64,000 nt of DNA from Stutzerimonas zhaodongensis (GCF_003696365.1 NZ_RFFM01000001.1:1255852-1319851); one strand, 5' to 3'. Shown: positions 7,861 to 17,389, counted from the first letter of the stretch. Notes: generated from the sequence alone by a model not told the origin. Numbers and translations: made by a program.

Positions 7861-10578
7861 TCAGGACGGGCCGAGGCCCAGCCGACGGAGCAGCATTTTT
7901 TCAATTTCCAGAATGACCAGCACCGCTACGCCTGCAAGCACCACGAATATGCCGGTGCTCAGAGGCAGCGCCTCGGAGGCGAACAGCGACTGCATGAATG
8001 GCGCGTAAGTGAACAGCAACTGCAGTGCGAACACACCGAACACGGCCATCAGCACGCGCGGCGTACCCTTCACACCCTCCAGGGTAAACGAGGGCGACTT
8101 CAGGTAGCGCACGCTGAAGAGATAGAACACTTCCATGCAGACCAGTGTATTGACGGCTACGGTACGCGCCGCCTCCACCGTCGCGCCCTGGGAAAGCATC
8201 CACTGGTACATGCCGAAGATGCCAGCCAGGAACAGCGCCGAGACAAAGAAGATCCGCCAGATCACGAACCGCGACAGCATAGGTTCGTCCGGCCGTCGCG
8301 GTGGACGCTGCATCACATCCGCTTCGGTAGGCTCGAACGCCAGTACCATCGCCAGCGCGACCGAGCTGACCATGTTGACCCATAGCACCTGTACGGGAGT
8401 GATCGGCAACGCGATGCCGAGCAGCACGGCAAGGAGCAGCGAAAGTGACTCACCTCCGTTGATGGGCAGCAGGAAAGTCACGGTCTTGCGCAGGTTGTCG
8501 TAGACAGTGCGGCCCTCTTCCACGGCATGCGCAATCGATGCGAAGTTGTCGTCCGCCAGAACTATCGAACCCGCCTGCTTGGCCGCCTCGGTTCCCTTCA
8601 TGCCCATGGCCACGCCCACATCGGCCTGCTTCAGTGCTGGTGCGTCGTTGACGCCGTCGCCAGTCATGGCGACTACTTCACCATTGGCCTGTAGCGCACG
8701 CACCAGGCGCAGCTTGTGCTCAGGACTGGCGCGCGCGAACACTCGGGCTTCGGCAACCGCCTGGCGCATGGCCGCTTCGTCCATCTGCTCCAACTCGGGG
8801 CCGGTAATCGCCTTGACGTCATCACCCATTCCGAGCTGCCTGGCGATGGCACTGGCCGTCACACCGTGGTCGCCAGTGATCATCACTACCCGGATGCCAG
8901 CAGCGCCGCACTGTGCCACCGCGCGTATCGCCTCCTCACGTGGCGGATCGATGATGGCGACCAGCCCGAGCAAAGTGAGCTCGCTGGCGACGTCTTCATG
9001 CCCAAGCATGTCCTTGCCGTTGGGCAGGCGGCGCCGAGCAAGCGCGAGAACGCGACGACCTGCTTGCGCCTGAGCCTCGACGTGCGCGTGCCACCGCGCA
9101 GGTTCCAGAGCGAGCTCCTCACCGTCCGCCATAAGCTGATGCGAGCACATGCTCAGGATGCGTTCTGGCGCGCCCTTGACCAACACTTCGCTGCCACCGT
9201 CAGTCGTGTGCAGCGTCGCCATGAAGCGATGCTCGGACTCGAAGGGGATGACATCCAGCCGCGGACGATCGACCTTCAAGCTCGCCGGCGACAGTCCTGC
9301 CTTCATCGCCAGGGTCAGTAACGCCCCCTCGGTCGGGTCGCCTGCCAACGTCCACATCTGGTCCGTCTCGTGCAAACTGGCGTCGTTGCATAGGGCAGCT
9401 GCTTCCATCAAGCCGAGAAACGCCACCGAGCGCTCTAGCAATGCAACCGGCTCGATTGCCACGCCTTCGAACACCAGCGCTCCCTGCGGCGCGTAACCGG
9501 CGCCTTCGACCACCAGTGATTGACCCGCGCAGATCACCTCCTGCACCGTCATCTCATTGCGTGTAAGGGTGCCGGTCTTATCGGAGCAGATCACCGTCAC
9601 CGAACCCAGGGTCTCCACCGCTGGCAGCCGCCGGATCACCGCGTTGCGCGTCGCCATCCGCTGCACGCCGATGGCCAGCGTGATAGTCATGATGGCCGGC
9701 AGCCCTTCCGGAATTGCCGCTACCGCAAGTCCTACGGCGGCAATGAACATCTCGCCCGCGCCCATGCCGCGTATCAGCGTCCCGAACAGAAAAAGTATCG
9801 CGCTGGTCGCGAGGATCACCATCGTCAGAACGCGGCCGAATTCTTCCATTTTGCGCAGCAGCGGCGTGGTGCCCTGCTCGACCGACTCCAGCATGCGACC
9901 TATCCGACCAATCTCGGTTGCCGCCCCGGTAGCGACGACCACTGCGCGTGCTTGCCCTTGGGTCACCAGCGTACCGGCGTAGCCCATGCAGACGCGGTCA
10001 CCGATAGGCGCGTCATCGGCCACCGCCTCGACCTGCTTGTCTACCGGAACGGATTCGCCAGTGAGCGCCGCCTCGTCGATGCGAAGGTTGCGTGCCTGTA
10101 GTAATCGCACGTCCGCAGGCAGGCTGTCGCCGGAAGCCAGCAGCACCACATCGCCGGGTACCAGCTCGGCGGCATCGATGTCCTGCTGACGTCCATCACG
10201 CAACACCACCGCATGTGGAGCGAGCAGGTGGCGGATCGCCTGTAGCGCTTTCTCCGCCTTGCCTTCCTGCACAAAACCGATGGCGACGTTGAGCACCACC
10301 ACGGCCAGGATCACGAAGGTATCTACCCAATGCCCCATCAATGCGGTCACCAGTGCAGCAGCGATGAGCACATAGAGCAGCACGTTGTTCAGGTGACGCA
10401 TCAGTCGTTGCAACACGCTCGCGGGTTTCGCTTCGTCGAGACGGTTTGGGCCGTACCGGTAGAGACGCTCCTGCACCTGCTCGTGGGTCAAACCGGTGTT
10501 CGAGGTCTCAAGCTCACGCAACGCCTCGTCAGCCTGGCGCGCATGCCAGCGATTGGTTTGTGATTGCTGTTCGGGCAT
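7861..10578 (-). CDS. P2-type cation-transporting ATPase (SERCA/Ca2+-like)
   Basis: 905 residues from ATG 10578, preceded by a strong AGGGGGG ribosome-binding site; an upstream in-frame extension of 18 codons is less likely. N-terminal cation-ATPase domain, TGES at 173-176 (actuator), phosphorylation site DKTGT at 333-337, GDGVNDAP and a C-terminal membrane domain. The fourth membrane helix carries PEGLP at 290-294 (AAIPEGLPAI), as in P2A calcium pumps. Heavy-metal pumps have CPC or SPC at this position, so those are excluded. The ion is probably Ca2+ or a related cation, inferred from this motif only. It runs opposite to the flanking nucleoside genes and separates the importer from its binding protein. 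Confidence 0.88.
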   Translation of the reverse strand: MPEQQSQTNRWHARQADEALRELETSNTGLTHEQVQERLYRYGPNRLDEAKPASVLQRLMRHLNNVLLYVLIAAALVTALMGHWVDTFVILAVVVLNVAIGFVQEGKAEKALQAIRHLLAPHAVVLRDGRQQDIDAAELVPGDVVLLASGDSLPADVRLLQARNLRIDEAALTGESVPVDKQVEAVADDAPIGDRVCMGYAGTLVTQGQARAVVVATGAATEIGRIGRMLESVEQGTTPLLRKMEEFGRVLTMVILATSAILFLFGTLIRGMGAGEMFIAAVGLAVAAIPEGLPAIMTITLAIGVQRMATRNAVIRRLPAVETLGSVTVICSDKTGTLTRNEMTVQEVICAGQSLVVEGAGYAPQGALVFEGVAIEPVALLERSVAFLGLMEAAALCNDASLHETDQMWTLAGDPTEGALLTLAMKAGLSPASLKVDRPRLDVIPFESEHRFMATLHTTDGGSEVLVKGAPERILSMCSHQLMADGEELALEPARWHAHVEAQAQAGRRVLALARRRLPNGKDMLGHEDVASELTLLGLVAIIDPPREEAIRAVAQCGAAGIRVVMITGDHGVTASAIARQLGMGDDVKAITGPELEQMDEAAMRQAVAEARVFARASPEHKLRLVRALQANGEVVAMTGDGVNDAPALKQADVGVAMGMKGTEAAKQAGSIVLADDNFASIAHAVEEGRTVYDNLRKTVTFLLPINGGESLSLLLAVLLGIALPITPVQVLWVNMVSSVALAMVLAFEPTEADVMQRPPRRPDEPMLSRFVIWRIFFVSALFLAGIFGMYQWMLSQGATVEAARTVAVNTLVCMEVFYLFSVRYLKSPSFTLEGVKGTPRVLMAVFGVFALQLLFTYAPFMQSLFASEALPLSTGIFVVLAGVAVLVILEIEKMLLRRLGLGPS

Positions 10579-10781
10579 TGGATCCCCCTGATCATGATTC
10601 GCTGATGCCAAATGCGACAAAGCCGTTGCCACATGAGAGCCGAATAAGGATCAACATAGCCATCGCGGGGACATGCATTGCAACACAGATGCAGCGGTGG
10701 AATGTCGCACTGGCACGCCCCACCTCAATGTCGCGGCACCGCGCTATGCTTGATCGCCAATCCCACACTCAAGGATCTCTC

Positions 10782-11462
10782 ATGCAAAAAACCGTACTTG
10801 TCGTTGGCGCTTCCCGTGGTCTGGGCCTCGGCCTGGCCAAGCAGTTTTCCAACGAGGGCTGGCAGGTGATTGCCACGATACGTAATCCGCAACAGTCGGA
10901 TGCGCTCAAGCAAATCCCGCAGGTACGTGTAGAAACCCTCGACATGACCGATGCGCAGAGCATCGAAGCGCTTGGCAAGCGCCTGGCAGGCATGCGACTG
11001 GATGTGCTGTTCGTCAATGCCGGCGTTGCCGGGCCGCAAAACAAGCCGGCCACCGAGGTCAACGAAACGGAGGTTGGGCAGCTGTTCTTCACCAACGCCG
11101 TCGCGCCGCTGCGGCTGGCCAAACAGCTGCTGCCAATGGTCAATGCCGAGCGAGGCGCCATCGTTTTCATGAGCTCCATCCTGGGCAGCGTGGAAACCGG
11201 ACCTGGCATGGGCATGTCGCTCTATGGCGCAAGCAAGGCTGCACTCAATCATATGACTCGCACATTCGTGTCGGAGCTGGGCGAGACCGGGCTCACCATA
11301 TTGTCCATGCACCCGGGTTGGGTGAAGACCGACATGGGGGGTGATGAAGCTCCGTTGGATGTCGAGACCAGTACACGCGGTATGGTCGGACAGGTTACCA
11401 AGGCGCTGGGCCGTGGTGGTCATCACTACCTCGACTACAAAGGCGATCACTTGCCCTGGTGA
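10782..11462 (+). CDS. SDR-family oxidoreductase (C-factor-like)
   Basis: 226 residues from ATG 10782 with AAGGA 7-12 bp before it. Cofactor motif GASRGLGLG at 9-17, NAG at 79-81, Ser131/Ser132, Tyr148 and Lys152 (YGASK), then HPGWVKTDMGG. The short form and the closing HHYLDYKGDHLPW resemble the SDR subgroup that includes Myxococcus C-factor-like proteins. It is transcribed divergently from the P-type ATPase across about 200 bp. The substrate is unknown, and nothing links it functionally to the nucleoside genes except position. Confidence 0.88.
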   Translation: MQKTVLVVGASRGLGLGLAKQFSNEGWQVIATIRNPQQSDALKQIPQVRVETLDMTDAQSIEALGKRLAGMRLDVLFVNAGVAGPQNKPATEVNETEVGQLFFTNAVAPLRLAKQLLPMVNAERGAIVFMSSILGSVETGPGMGMSLYGASKAALNHMTRTFVSELGETGLTILSMHPGWVKTDMGGDEAPLDVETSTRGMVGQVTKALGRGGHHYLDYKGDHLPW

Positions 11463-11673
11463 TTCGCCATCCAGACGCGGCGTCGTTCGTTGCCTTCGCA
11501 GCCTCTGGTGCTGCGTTGGTCCTGATACGTTCAGCCGTATCTGACTGGCCCCCATCGTCTTGTCTCACCGCTGCCGCATTTGTCCCGCATGCAATGAGCG
11601 TGTTGCGGACCGTCCATCGTTGAATACCGCGCGCCCAACCGCCCTCATCGCCCCAGACTGCCGCACCGCCCTA

Positions 11674-11697
11674 GTGCGCAGGCAACGCGCTGCGCAC
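11674..11697. promoter_or_regulatory. Inverted repeat upstream of the BMP-gene promoter
   Basis: GTGCGCA-N10-TGCGCAC is a perfect 7-bp inverted repeat located about 80-100 bp upstream of the -24 element. That is a usual distance for an enhancer-binding activator of sigma-54 promoters. It is not a good NtrC consensus site (TGCACCA-N3-TGGTGCA), so the binder is unknown. It lies in the gene-free stretch 11463-11839. Confidence 0.3.
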
Positions 11698-11765
11698 CAC
11701 TTGTGTTCCAGAAAGGCACGCGCACTTACTCATCGTTGCCAAGTATCGCGTGCCCATACGGCGAA

Positions 11766-11781
11766 CTGTCCAACTGGTCAG
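11766..11781 (+). promoter_or_regulatory. Candidate RutR-type operator at the BMP-gene promoter
   Basis: CTGTCCAACTGGTCAG is a near-perfect palindrome (six of seven positions symmetric). It agrees with TTGACCA-NN-TGGTCAA at 11 of 14 defined positions, the best of the three sites. It overlaps the -24 element of the sigma-54 promoter, so binding would exclude the polymerase. Confidence 0.5.
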
Positions 11782-11790
11782 CTTTTTGCA
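11774..11790 (+). promoter_or_regulatory. Candidate sigma-54 promoter of the BMP binding-protein gene
   Basis: CTGGTCAGCTTTTTGCA fits YTGGCACG-N4-TTGCW, with GG at 11776-11777 and GC at 11788-11789. The predicted start is near 11801, 39 nt before the ATG. Its first 16 bases differ by only one from the element at 4105 before the importer operon, which argues for common control. Confidence 0.7.
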
Positions 11791-11839
11791 ATCTGGCAAG
11801 CAGCCGCTACGGCGTATGACACACAGGAGCGTCATCCAC

Positions 11840-12931
11840 ATGCAGAACAAACCACGGAGCACCTTGCTGCGCAGCCTCGTCGCCGCCATCGGCTTCACCA
11901 CCGCATTGTCCACCGGCGCTGCCATCGCGGCCGATCCGTTGAAAGTCGGCTTCGTATACGTCGGCCCGATTGGTGACCACGGCTGGACCTATCAGCACGA
12001 AATGGGTCGTCAGTACTTGGAAAAAGAGCTCGGTGATCAGGTCAAAACGACCTTCGTGGAGAACGTAGCCGAAGGCGCCGATGCCGAGCGGGTGATTCGC
12101 AACATGGCCAAGGGGGGCTATGACCTGATCTTCACCACATCCTTCGGTTACATGAACCCGACGCTCAAGGTTGCTAAACAATTCCCCAAGGTGACCTTCG
12201 AGCACGCTACTGGCTACAAGCAGGACAAGAACCTCGGCACCTATCTGTCCCGATCGTATGAAGGACGTTATGTAGGCGGCTTTCTCGCAGCGAAGATGAC
12301 CAAGAGCAAGAAGATCGGCTACATCGCATCCTTCCCGATACCCGAGGTCATCCGCGATATCAATGCCATTCAGCTGGCACTGGACAAGTACAACCCCGGC
12401 ACCGAGATCAAGGTGGTGTGGGTGAATTCCTGGTTCGACCCAGGCAAGGAAGCCGATGCGGCCAACGCGCTGATCGATCAAGGTGTCGATGTGGTCTTCC
12501 AGCACACCGACAGCCCGGCACCGATCCAGGCGGCCGAGCGACGTGGCGTTTACTCCGTTGGTTACGCATCCGACATGGCTCATTTCGGCCCGAAAGCTGT
12601 GCTGACCTCCATTGTCAACGATTGGGGGCCGCACTATGCCCAGTCGGCAAAAGGCGTGATCGAGGGTACCTGGAAGCCACAGGACTTCTGGGGCGGCCTG
12701 GCAGAAGAAACCATCAGCCTACCGATCAGTGACCTGGTACCGGCTGACGTGAAAACAGAGGCAGAACAGATCATCGCCGGCATCCGCAGCGGCGAGTTCC
12801 ATCCGTTCACGGGTCCCATCATGGATCAGTCCGGCGCCGTCCGCATTGCTGAAGGCGCAACCGCCAGCAACGCTGAACTGGCCTCAATGGATTACTACGT
12901 AAACGGCCTCAAAGCCGAACTGCCGAAGTAA
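11840..12931 (+). CDS. BMP-family nucleoside-binding periplasmic protein (PnrA/Med type)
   Basis: 363 residues from ATG 11840, which has ACAGGAG 9 bp upstream; the frame is open 30 codons further but without a ribosome-binding site. A signal peptide with basic start and hydrophobic core ends at TGAAIA-ADPL. The mature protein shows the BMP fold: LKVGFVYVGPIGDHGWTYQH, NMAKGGYDLIFTTSFGYM, FEHATGYK and VGFLAAKMTKSKKIGY-like segments. BMP proteins capture nucleosides in the periplasm for tandem-ATPase importers. The matching importer is the operon 4157-7800, 4 kb away and sharing the same promoter type. Confidence 0.9.
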   Translation: MQNKPRSTLLRSLVAAIGFTTALSTGAAIAADPLKVGFVYVGPIGDHGWTYQHEMGRQYLEKELGDQVKTTFVENVAEGADAERVIRNMAKGGYDLIFTTSFGYMNPTLKVAKQFPKVTFEHATGYKQDKNLGTYLSRSYEGRYVGGFLAAKMTKSKKIGYIASFPIPEVIRDINAIQLALDKYNPGTEIKVVWVNSWFDPGKEADAANALIDQGVDVVFQHTDSPAPIQAAERRGVYSVGYASDMAHFGPKAVLTSIVNDWGPHYAQSAKGVIEGTWKPQDFWGGLAEETISLPISDLVPADVKTEAEQIIAGIRSGEFHPFTGPIMDQSGAVRIAEGATASNAELASMDYYVNGLKAELPK

Positions 12932-12951
12932 GGCGTCCGGCAGCTTTGCAA

Positions 12952-12973
12952 GCCGCGCCGATGCAGGCGCGGC
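12952..12973 (+). other. GC-rich hairpin between the BMP gene and the oxygenase
   Basis: GCCGCGCC and GGCGCGGC form a perfect 8-bp stem with a 6-nt loop, 20 bp after the BMP stop. No T run follows, so partial termination or 3'-end stabilisation of the BMP message is more likely than full termination. Confidence 0.5.
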
Positions 12974-13081
12974 GTCAGGTATTGCCGCACCGTCCCTCGC
13001 TCTGAGGACCGTAGGCAGGGGGCCAAGCCCCAACGGCTGCCGGTACGAGAAGACCGCAGCGATCATTCCCCGGAGTCACCC

Positions 13082-14053
13082 ATGAATACGCTCCCCATCA
13101 TCGACATCGCGCCGCTCTTCGCCTCGGAGGAGACAGGCTGGCACGAAGTCGCCCGACAGATCGACACGGCATGCCGTGACTGGGGTTTTTTCTACATTCG
13201 CAATCATCCGATCAGCGCCGAGCGCATCGCTCAGCTGAAGGACGCTGCAGAACGGTTCTTCGGCTTGCCGGTCGAGCAGAAACTGCAGATCGATATCACC
13301 AAAAGCACGCATCACCGGGGATACGGCGCCGTTGCGACTGAACAGCTCGATCCAGCCAAGCCAAGCGACCTCAAGGAAACCTTCGACATGGGTTTCCACA
13401 TGCCGCACGACCACCCTGACGTATTGGCCGGAAAACCGCTGCGCGGCCCCAACCGCCACCCCGATATCGAGGGCTGGCCCACCCTGTTCGAGCAGCATTA
13501 TCAAGACATGCATTCGCTTGCCTGCACCTTGCTGCGAGCGCTGGCCGACGCGCTCGGCGTCGAATCTGCCTTTTTCGATGAGCGTTTCATCGAGCCCATC
13601 AGCGTATTCCGCATGATCCATTACCCGCCGCGTCAGACGGCTACGTCCCCGGAGCAACAAGGAGCTGGCGCTCATACCGACTATGGCTGCATCACCCTGC
13701 TCTATCAGGACGAAGCCGGCGGGCTGCAGGTTCAGAATGTGCGTGGTGAATGGATCGATGCGCCGCCAATCGAGGGAACCTTCGTGGTCAACATCGGCGA
13801 CATGATGGCGCGCTGGAGCAATGATCGGTACAAGTCCACACCGCACCGGGTGATCAGCCCTCTGGGTGTCGATCGCTATTCGATGCCATTCTTCGCTGAG
13901 CCGAATCCCGACACGCTCATCAGTTGCCTGCCCGGCTGTCAGGACGAAGCCAATCGGCCCAAGTATCCGGACACCACATGTAGCGCCTATATGCTTTCGC
14001 GTTTCGCTGAAACCTACGCCTACCGCCGGGAGGCGCCAGCCGCAGCGAGCTGA
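13082..14053 (+). CDS. 2-oxoglutarate/Fe(II) oxygenase, isopenicillin-N-synthase family
   Basis: 323 residues. The N-terminal DIOX_N part starts LPIIDIAPLF; the jelly-roll part follows. Iron ligands are His198 and Asp200 (AHTDYGCITLL) and His255 (STPHRV); the 2-oxoglutarate-binding R-x-S is Arg265-Tyr266-Ser267. All key residues are intact. CGGAG lies 7-11 bp upstream of the ATG. It follows the BMP gene by 150 bp with no strong terminator, so it is probably co-transcribed. Characterised relatives hydroxylate diverse small molecules; fungal thymine 7-hydroxylase belongs to this broad group. Oxidation of an imported base or nucleoside is therefore an attractive inference, not a demonstrated function. 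Confidence 0.87.
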   Translation: MNTLPIIDIAPLFASEETGWHEVARQIDTACRDWGFFYIRNHPISAERIAQLKDAAERFFGLPVEQKLQIDITKSTHHRGYGAVATEQLDPAKPSDLKETFDMGFHMPHDHPDVLAGKPLRGPNRHPDIEGWPTLFEQHYQDMHSLACTLLRALADALGVESAFFDERFIEPISVFRMIHYPPRQTATSPEQQGAGAHTDYGCITLLYQDEAGGLQVQNVRGEWIDAPPIEGTFVVNIGDMMARWSNDRYKSTPHRVISPLGVDRYSMPFFAEPNPDTLISCLPGCQDEANRPKYPDTTCSAYMLSRFAETYAYRREAPAAAS

Positions 14054-14180
14054 GCTTGCCCTGCGTTAGAAACTCGATGGGATCAAGTATCCCGCTGCAC
14101 ATGGCCGCATTGGTTATAGCGAACGAAACCGGCGGGTGAAGTGCTTGCCCGCCAGCTCGTGCCGCTGCAGCGCTGGCGCA

Positions 14181-15857
14181 TCAGGCTCGCTGTGGTTGCT
14201 TGCGCACCGGCGAGCCATTGGCGACGTAATAGGCAGCGGTGCTGCGTGGCAACGGTTGCCGACCACGGATGTGGTCAGCAATTTTCTCGGCGATCATGAT
14301 GGTGGTGGCGTTGAGGTTGCCGGTGATGATCTGCGGCATGATCGACGCATCCACTACACGCAAGCCTTCAACGCCGTGCACGCGGCCCTGCCCATCCACC
14401 ACCGCCATATCGTCCGTGCCCATCTTGCAGGAGCAGGATGGGTGATATGCCGTCTCGGCGTGTTCACGGACGAAGGCGTCGAGGTCTGCATCGCTCTGCG
14501 CATCCGCTCCCGGGCTCAGCTCCTTGCCACGGAAGGGGTCTAGCGCCGGCTGATTGATGATCTCCCGCGTCAGGCGTATGCCATCACGAAACTCCTCCCA
14601 GTCCTGTTCGTGGGACATGTAGTTGAACAGGATGCTGGGATCGACTTTAGGGTCCGTCGAACGAATCTGGATCCTTCCGCGGCTCGGCGAGCGCATCGAC
14701 CCAACATGCGCCTGAAAGCTGTGGCCGTCATGAGCGTTACTGCCGTTATAGCTGACCGCCACCGGCAGGAAGTGAAACTGGATATTCGGCCACTCGAACG
14801 CTTCACGGCTGCGAATGAAGCCGCCGGCTTCGAACTGGTTGCTGGCGCCGACCCCGGAGCCAAGAAAAAGCCATTCAGCGCCGATGGCCGGCTGGTTCCA
14901 CCACTTGAGGGCCGGATATAGCGAAACCGGCTGCTTGCACTCGTACTGCAGATACATTTCCAGATGGTCCTGCAGGTTCTGCCCAACACCAGGCAGATCA
15001 TGGACAACCTGAATACCCAATCCCTTGAGCAGTGGCGCCGGGCCAATACCAGAACGTTGCAGCACCTGCGGCGAGGCGATGGCGCCGCCGCATAACAGTA
15101 CTTCACGCCGTGCCCGAGCCGTGGTCGGCTGTTCACGGCCACGCAGATATTTCACGCCGATGGCACGCTTGCCTTCGAACAACACACGGTCGGTCACGGC
15201 ATGGGTAACGATGGTCAGGTTCGGACGATCCTTGGCCTGGTCAAGGTAACCACGTGCAGTGCTGGCACGACGCCCATTCGGCGTGACGGTGCGGTCCATC
15301 GGACCGAAGCCTTCCTGCTGGTAACCATTGAGGTCATCGGTCTTGGGATAACCGGCCTGAACCCCAGCCTCGACCATTGCATTGAACAGCACGTTATTGC
15401 CGGGCTTGGGCGTGGCCACGCTGACCGGCCCATCGCCGCCGTGATAATCGTTAGGGCCGATATCGCGAGTTTCGGCCTTGCGGAAGTAGGGCAAGCAATC
15501 CAGATAAGACCAGTCATCGAGGCCGGGCATCGTCGCCCAGTTGTCGTAGTCCATCGCATTACCGCGGATGTAGCACATGCCATTGATCAATGACGACCCG
15601 CCCAATCCCTTGCCGCGCCCACAATCCATGCGGCGGTTGTTCATGTGCGGTTCAGGATCTGTTTTATAAGCCCAGTTATAGCGGGTGCCCTGCAGCGGAT
15701 ATGCCAGCGCCGCTGGCATCTGGGTGCGGAAATCCAGCCGATAGTCCGGGCCGCCCGCCTCCAGCAGCAATACGCTGACCTCGGCGTCCTCGGTCAGGCG
15801 TGCAGCCAGCGTGTTCCCAGCAGAACCGGCACCGATAATGATGTAGTCGTATTCCAT
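14181..15857 (-). CDS. betA: Choline dehydrogenase
   Basis: 558 residues, a GMC-family FAD oxidoreductase. N-terminal ADP-binding motif [13 protein letters not shown] begins at residue 9. The GMC signature segment [19 protein letters not shown] lies near residue 80. Catalytic His is in the [10 protein letters not shown] region, and the C-terminal conserved segment is [16 protein letters not shown]. It oxidises choline to betaine aldehyde at the membrane. It is the last gene of a betT-betB-betA series on the minus strand and lies 59 bp after betB. Its C-terminus faces the oxygenase gene across 127 bp in which GGCGGG/CCCGCC at 14131-14153 can pair. Confidence 0.93.
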   Translation of the reverse strand: MEYDYIIIGAGSAGNTLAARLTEDAEVSVLLLEAGGPDYRLDFRTQMPAALAYPLQGTRYNWAYKTDPEPHMNNRRMDCGRGKGLGGSSLINGMCYIRGNAMDYDNWATMPGLDDWSYLDCLPYFRKAETRDIGPNDYHGGDGPVSVATPKPGNNVLFNAMVEAGVQAGYPKTDDLNGYQQEGFGPMDRTVTPNGRRASTARGYLDQAKDRPNLTIVTHAVTDRVLFEGKRAIGVKYLRGREQPTTARARREVLLCGGAIASPQVLQRSGIGPAPLLKGLGIQVVHDLPGVGQNLQDHLEMYLQYECKQPVSLYPALKWWNQPAIGAEWLFLGSGVGASNQFEAGGFIRSREAFEWPNIQFHFLPVAVSYNGSNAHDGHSFQAHVGSMRSPSRGRIQIRSTDPKVDPSILFNYMSHEQDWEEFRDGIRLTREIINQPALDPFRGKELSPGADAQSDADLDAFVREHAETAYHPSCSCKMGTDDMAVVDGQGRVHGVEGLRVVDASIMPQIITGNLNATTIMIAEKIADHIRGRQPLPRSTAAYYVANGSPVRKQPQRA

Positions 15858-15916
15858 GAATCCTCCTGTTGCCCGGGCGAGCAGCTGTGTTGCGCGCCCG
15901 GACCTGCTCGATCGCT

Positions 15917-17389
15917 CTAAAAAACCGAAGCGAACTCGCCCAGTTCCACTTGCACGGATTTCAACCGCGTGTAGTGCGCCAGCGACGAGATACCGTTCTC
16001 GCGGCCGATTCCGGATTGCTTGTAGCCACCGACGGGCATCTGCGCGGCGGACTCACCCCAGGTATTGATCCAACAGATCCCAGCTTCCATCTGATGGATG
16101 ATGCGGTGCGCGCGGACCAGATCACGTGTCACGACACCGGCGGCGAGCCCATAGTCGGTATCGTTGGCGCGGCGGACTGCCTCGTCCTCATCGTCGTAGG
16201 CCAGCAGGCTGAGCACCGGCCCGAAGATTTCTTCGCGGGCGATGATCATGTCGTCGGTGCAGTCGCTGAAGATTGTCGGCGCGATGTAGGCGCCCCGGCC
16301 GAACTCGCCGCTGGTGACACGCTCGCCACCACACAGCAGTCGCGCACCCTGCGCCTTGCCCTTGGCGATATAACCGAGCACGTTCTGCATGTGCGCGAAG
16401 CTGACCATAGGACCGAAGGTGGTCCGCTCATCCTGCGGGTCACCCATACGAATGCGTTCTACCCGCTCCAGCAGCCTGGCTTCGAACTCGCCCATCAAAG
16501 CGCGCGGTACGAATACGCGGGTACCGTTGGTGCAGACCTGGCCGGAGCTGAAGAAATTGGCCATCACAGCGATATCTGCAGCCCGGTCCAGGTCTGCATC
16601 GTCGCAAACGATCAGCGGCGACTTGCCGCCCAACTCCATGGTTACGTCCTTCAACGAAGAGCTCGCCGCGCCGGCCATGACCTTCTTGCCAGTCGTCACG
16701 CCGCCTGTGAAGGAGACCTTGACGATGCGTGGATGCTCGGTAAGCAGCGCGCCGATCTCAGCGCCCGTGCCAGTCAGTACGTTGAACACACCCGCCGGCA
16801 AACCAGCCTCGGTAAAGATCTCGGCAAGCTTGAGCGCACTCAGCGAGGTCACTTCGCTGGGCTTGAAGATCATCGCATTGCCGGCAGCCAGCGCCGGCGC
16901 GGCTTTCCACAACGCAATCTGGATCGGGTAGTTCCAGGCCCCTATACCTGCGACCACGCCCAAGGGTTCTCTCCGGGTATAGACGAAGCTGGTGTCCCGC
17001 AGCGGGATTTGCTCCCCTTCGATGGCCGGCGCTAGGCCCGCGTAGTACTCCAGCACATCGGCGCCGGTAACGATATCGACGCTGCGTGTTTCCATCAGCG
17101 GCTTGCCGGTGTCGAGCGTTTCCAGCAGCGCCAGCTCGTCGTTACGCTCACGGAGCAGGTCGACGGCCTTGCGCAATACACGCGACCGCTCCATGGCGGT
17201 CATCGCGGCCCAGATCTTCTGGCCTTTTTCTGCGCTGACGACTGCTCGTTCAAGATCAGCCGCGGAGGCTTGAGCGACCTCTGCGAGCACTTCGCCGTTG
17301 GCCGGGTTGATGCTCTCGAAGAACTTCCCGCCGCTCGCATCGACGTAGGTGCCGTCTATATAGAGTTGTTGCCGCGGATAACGGGCCAT
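15917..17389 (-). CDS. betB: Betaine aldehyde dehydrogenase
   Basis: 490 residues, NAD(P)-dependent aldehyde dehydrogenase. It starts [18 protein letters not shown], as BetB proteins do. Motifs in order: [19 protein letters not shown] (cofactor side), [10 protein letters not shown], catalytic Glu in MELGGKSPL, catalytic Cys in [24 protein letters not shown], and the C-terminal [11 protein letters not shown]. It converts betaine aldehyde to glycine betaine, using the product of BetA. Other pseudomonads usually have the repressor gene betI directly before betB; here only 100 bp separate betB from betT. Confidence 0.93.
   Translation of the reverse strand: MARYPRQQLYIDGTYVDASGGKFFESINPANGEVLAEVAQASAADLERAVVSAEKGQKIWAAMTAMERSRVLRKAVDLLRERNDELALLETLDTGKPLMETRSVDIVTGADVLEYYAGLAPAIEGEQIPLRDTSFVYTRREPLGVVAGIGAWNYPIQIALWKAAPALAAGNAMIFKPSEVTSLSALKLAEIFTEAGLPAGVFNVLTGTGAEIGALLTEHPRIVKVSFTGGVTTGKKVMAGAASSSLKDVTMELGGKSPLIVCDDADLDRAADIAVMANFFSSGQVCTNGTRVFVPRALMGEFEARLLERVERIRMGDPQDERTTFGPMVSFAHMQNVLGYIAKGKAQGARLLCGGERVTSGEFGRGAYIAPTIFSDCTDDMIIAREEIFGPVLSLLAYDDEDEAVRRANDTDYGLAAGVVTRDLVRAHRIIHQMEAGICWINTWGESAAQMPVGGYKQSGIGRENGISSLAHYTRLKSVQVELGEFASVF

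Noticed and set aside
7077-7916. Long plus-strand frame of 279 codons overlapping permease 2
   Set aside because: Out-of-frame shadow of the permease gene, with Arg-rich composition typical of high-GC antisense or shifted frames.
15869-17035. 388-codon plus-strand frame opposite betB
   Set aside because: Antisense shadow; betB is fully supported by catalytic motifs.
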